From Balneola sp. MJW-20 (GTDB lineage Bacteria > Bacteroidota > Rhodothermia > Balneolales > Balneolaceae), in contig NZ_JBFNXW010000001.1 in the NCBI RefSeq assembly GCF_040811775.1, positions 1,798,001 through 1,862,000 of the forward strand: a DNA stretch of 64,000 nucleotides. Reading direction: 5' to 3'. The notes beneath the pieces are model-generated. The model was not told the origin of the DNA. It ran no database searches and saw only the letters and a list, made by a program, of their open reading frames with translations. Position 1 is the stretch's first letter; each line of letters begins with the position of its first letter. The translations under genes and the position numbers were made by a program. Shown in pieces: positions 62,505 through 64,000 of this stretch.

Positions 62505-63452
62505 ATGAAAAATTCCAAGTTTACACTCTTCATCCCAATGATGATTCTGGTTGCAGCGATCGTCAGTAGCTGCGCCGGTTCCAAGGAATTATTACCCCCT
62601 TCCGAAAGAACGCTGGATTACCTCCGTTCTTTGGACGAAGAAACTCTACGTACACTTGATACGGATGAGGATGGGCTTAATGACTATCTGGAACTCTACG
62701 AATATGAAACCAATCCTCTTTCTCCCGACACTGACGAAGACGGGTTAACCGACGGAGACGAGGTTAATAACTATGACACCGATCCTAACAATGCTGACAC
62801 CGATGGTGACGGCCTGTCTGACGGTGATGAAGTTAATTCATACAACACAGATCCTAATAATACAGACTCTGATGGCGACGGCCTGTCTGACGGTGATGAA
62901 GTAAATGACCACAGAACAGATCCTAACAATTCTGACTCTGACGGTGACGGCATCTCTGACTATGACGAATTGATGACTCACAACACTGATCCTAATAACG
63001 AAGATTCTGATGGTGACGGATTCACCGACCAGCAGGAACTCGATATGGGAACCAACCCAACAGACGGAAGCGATCCTGTATTCCTGATGGAAGATGCGTT
63101 CAATACGATCAACTTTGACTTTGACCGCTCTAACATCCGTGATGATGCAGCTTCTATGCTGGATGAGAACATTGCTACCCTGATGAATGCTCCTGCATTC
63201 CGTGTACGTGTAGATGCTTACACTGATCACGTTGGTGGCGACCAGTACAACCTGAGACTCTCCCTTCGTCGTGCTAACGCTGTAGTAGATTACTACATGA
63301 GCAATGGCGTGTCTGAAGACAGAATTGAGTCAAGAGGCCTGGGTAAAGCTCCGGTTCCATGTATGGATGAGACTGATGAGATCGGTTGTGAAAGAAACCG
63401 CCGTGCGGAATCACACCCAATCAGTACTCTGCGTTACAGACCAAGAATGTAA
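62505..63452 (+). CDS. OmpA-family lipoprotein with thrombospondin type 3 repeats
   Basis: A 315-residue outer-membrane lipoprotein. The signal peptide ends IVSSCAG, a lipobox. Residues 52-189 hold six 23-residue calcium-binding repeats (pattern D-x-D-x-DGLSDGDEVN...TDPNN). Residues 195-305 are an OmpA peptidoglycan-binding domain: FDFDRSNIRDDAASML, VRVDAYTDHVGGDQYNLRLSLRRA, and CERNRRAESHP. The protein tethers the outer membrane to the cell wall. A strong terminator follows. Confidence 0.92.
   Translation: MKNSKFTLFIPMMILVAAIVSSCAGSKELLPPSERTLDYLRSLDEETLRTLDTDEDGLNDYLELYEYETNPLSPDTDEDGLTDGDEVNNYDTDPNNADTDGDGLSDGDEVNSYNTDPNNTDSDGDGLSDGDEVNDHRTDPNNSDSDGDGISDYDELMTHNTDPNNEDSDGDGFTDQQELDMGTNPTDGSDPVFLMEDAFNTINFDFDRSNIRDDAASMLDENIATLMNAPAFRVRVDAYTDHVGGDQYNLRLSLRRANAVVDYYMSNGVSEDRIESRGLGKAPVPCMDETDEIGCERNRRAESHPISTLRYRPRM
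62658..63071 (+). repeat. Six 69-bp tandem repeats encoding calcium-binding units
   Basis: A 69-base period encodes 23-residue units with aspartates at calcium-ligand positions (DxDxDGxxD). Units 3 and 4 share long identical stretches, such as GACGGCCTGTCTGACGGTGA, so copy number could change by recombination. Confidence 0.85.
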
Positions 63453-63474
63453 GACGCTGATCAAGCGCTTTATC

Positions 63475-63508
63475 AAAGACGAGGCTCGCAAGAGTCTCGT
63501 CTTTTTTT
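63475..63508 (+). terminator. Intrinsic terminator after the OmpA-type gene
   Basis: AAAGACGAG-G-CTC-GCAA-GAG-T-CTCGTCTTT is a near-perfect stem with a GCAA tetraloop followed by Ts; it sits 22 bases after the stop. Confidence 0.9.
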
Positions 63509-63649
63509 ATTTATTAGAGTTTGAGTTTCAATATGTCAAAGCCTTCTCACTTCTCACTGAATAAATTTATTCTCCCCCTGTGTTGATATCAATAAATTCA
63601 AGCCGTATCTTATCTGACTATCCAAAAAAGCAAATTCAACAACAGAATT

Positions 63650-64000
63650 GTGGACACACTAAGTTTTAAGACATACTCAGCCAAACCCAGCGACATTGAG
63701 AAGAAGTGGGTACTGATCGACGCTGAAGATCTGCCTTTGGGCCGACTGAGTACGGAAGTTGCAAAAATTTTAAGAGGGAAAACCAAGCCAACCTTCACAC
63801 CGCATATGGATACCGGTGATAACGTGATCGTTATCAATGCCGAGAAAGTGAAGCTTACAGGCAAGAAAATGACGGATAAGATGTATTTCCGCCACACTTT
63901 CTATCCTGGCGGCGAGCGATTCACCAGCGCAGAAGATATGCTGAAAAAGGATCCTACCTCCCTCGTTACCAAAGCCGTGAGAGGCATGCTTCCAAAGAAT
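63650..64000 (+). CDS. rplM: 50S ribosomal protein L13, 3' end outside window
   Basis: The frame is open from a GTG at 63650 to the window end (117 codons). It encodes a typical L13 N-terminus: [20 protein letters not shown] when GTG is read as Met, then [46 protein letters not shown], and [15 protein letters not shown]. The protein binds 23S rRNA early in large-subunit assembly. The usual partner rpsI (S9) would lie just beyond the window. A strong terminator upstream separates it from the OmpA-type gene. The GTG start is assigned because homology begins there and no ATG fits. Confidence 0.93.
   Translation, partial: MDTLSFKTYSAKPSDIEKKWVLIDAEDLPLGRLSTEVAKILRGKTKPTFTPHMDTGDNVIVINAEKVKLTGKKMTDKMYFRHTFYPGGERFTSAEDMLKKDPTSLVTKAVRGMLPKN

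Noticed and set aside
62658..63071. Regular repeats considered as a CRISPR array
   Set aside because: The repeats are contiguous, in frame and encode calcium-binding units; there are no unique spacers.
62838..63230. Minus-strand open frames of 60-130 codons with repeats, opposite the OmpA-type gene
   Set aside because: Their repeats are the reverse of the calcium-binding repeats; no independent support.

Overview
The window looks like chromosomal core genome of a member of the Bacteroidota-related Balneolota/Rhodothermota group, probably a Balneolaceae relative. This is an inference. It rests on promoters of the Bacteroidota type (TTTG-N19-TATCTTTG before tRNA-Val), almost no Shine-Dalgarno sequences, a DksA-like protein without zinc cysteines, a TPR / DUF4292 / EnvC-like gene trio, and an arginine operon built around an N-acyl-ornithine carbamoyltransferase. 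No transposase, integrase, rRNA or CRISPR array is visible.

Layout. 1-5.8 kb: end of coaD, aspartate aminotransferase, a SulP transporter, a small FmdB-like protein, a GbsR-type regulator, YraN and a PlsC-like acyltransferase. 5.7-8 kb: ergothioneine genes egtB-egtD behind a 19-bp perfect palindrome. 8-9.1 kb: two small genes (one GIY-YIG), a tRNA-like remnant, and tRNA-Val with its own promoter and terminator. 9.2-12.7 kb: a two-gene beta-oxidation operon. 12.7-24.2 kb: a compact biosynthetic cluster on the minus strand, made of an FkbH-type glyceryl loader with its own carrier domain, two paralogous C-A-T-TE NRPS modules and an Sfp-type phosphopantetheinyl transferase. 24.7-30.5 kb: yajC-ribBA and the ileS-dksA-lspA operon. 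30.6-40 kb: a possible protein-deglycation pair (LMW phosphatase plus fructosamine kinase), secreted proteins and a large propeller-type sensor kinase. 40.1-48.3 kb: an eight-gene arginine operon in which every junction overlaps. 48.5-54.8 kb: envelope and secreted proteins. 56-58 kb: selenouridine synthase and selenophosphate synthetase. 58-62 kb: Ppx/GppA, a hydrolase, YpdA and SRP RNA. 62-64 kb: tRNA-Ala, an OmpA-type lipoprotein with calcium-binding repeats, and the start of rplM.

Main points. The arginine operon is preceded by a 22-codon leader ORF, too short for normal gene calling, that ends in Leu-Arg-Arg-Arg-Arg-Gln-Arg-Met-Gly. It begins about 16 nt after a predicted transcription start and overlaps alternative hairpins, which looks like an arginine attenuator. 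The NRPS/FkbH cluster has unusual catalytic residues: Cys nucleophiles and no canonical His in both thioesterases, and a Gln in place of the catalytic His in one condensation domain. IleS carries the swapped signature GIHH, the GXHH form I recall being linked to mupirocin hyper-resistance. RibBA has lost the zinc and catalytic residues of its GTP cyclohydrolase half. Everything was read by eye; no alignment, folding or database search was run.
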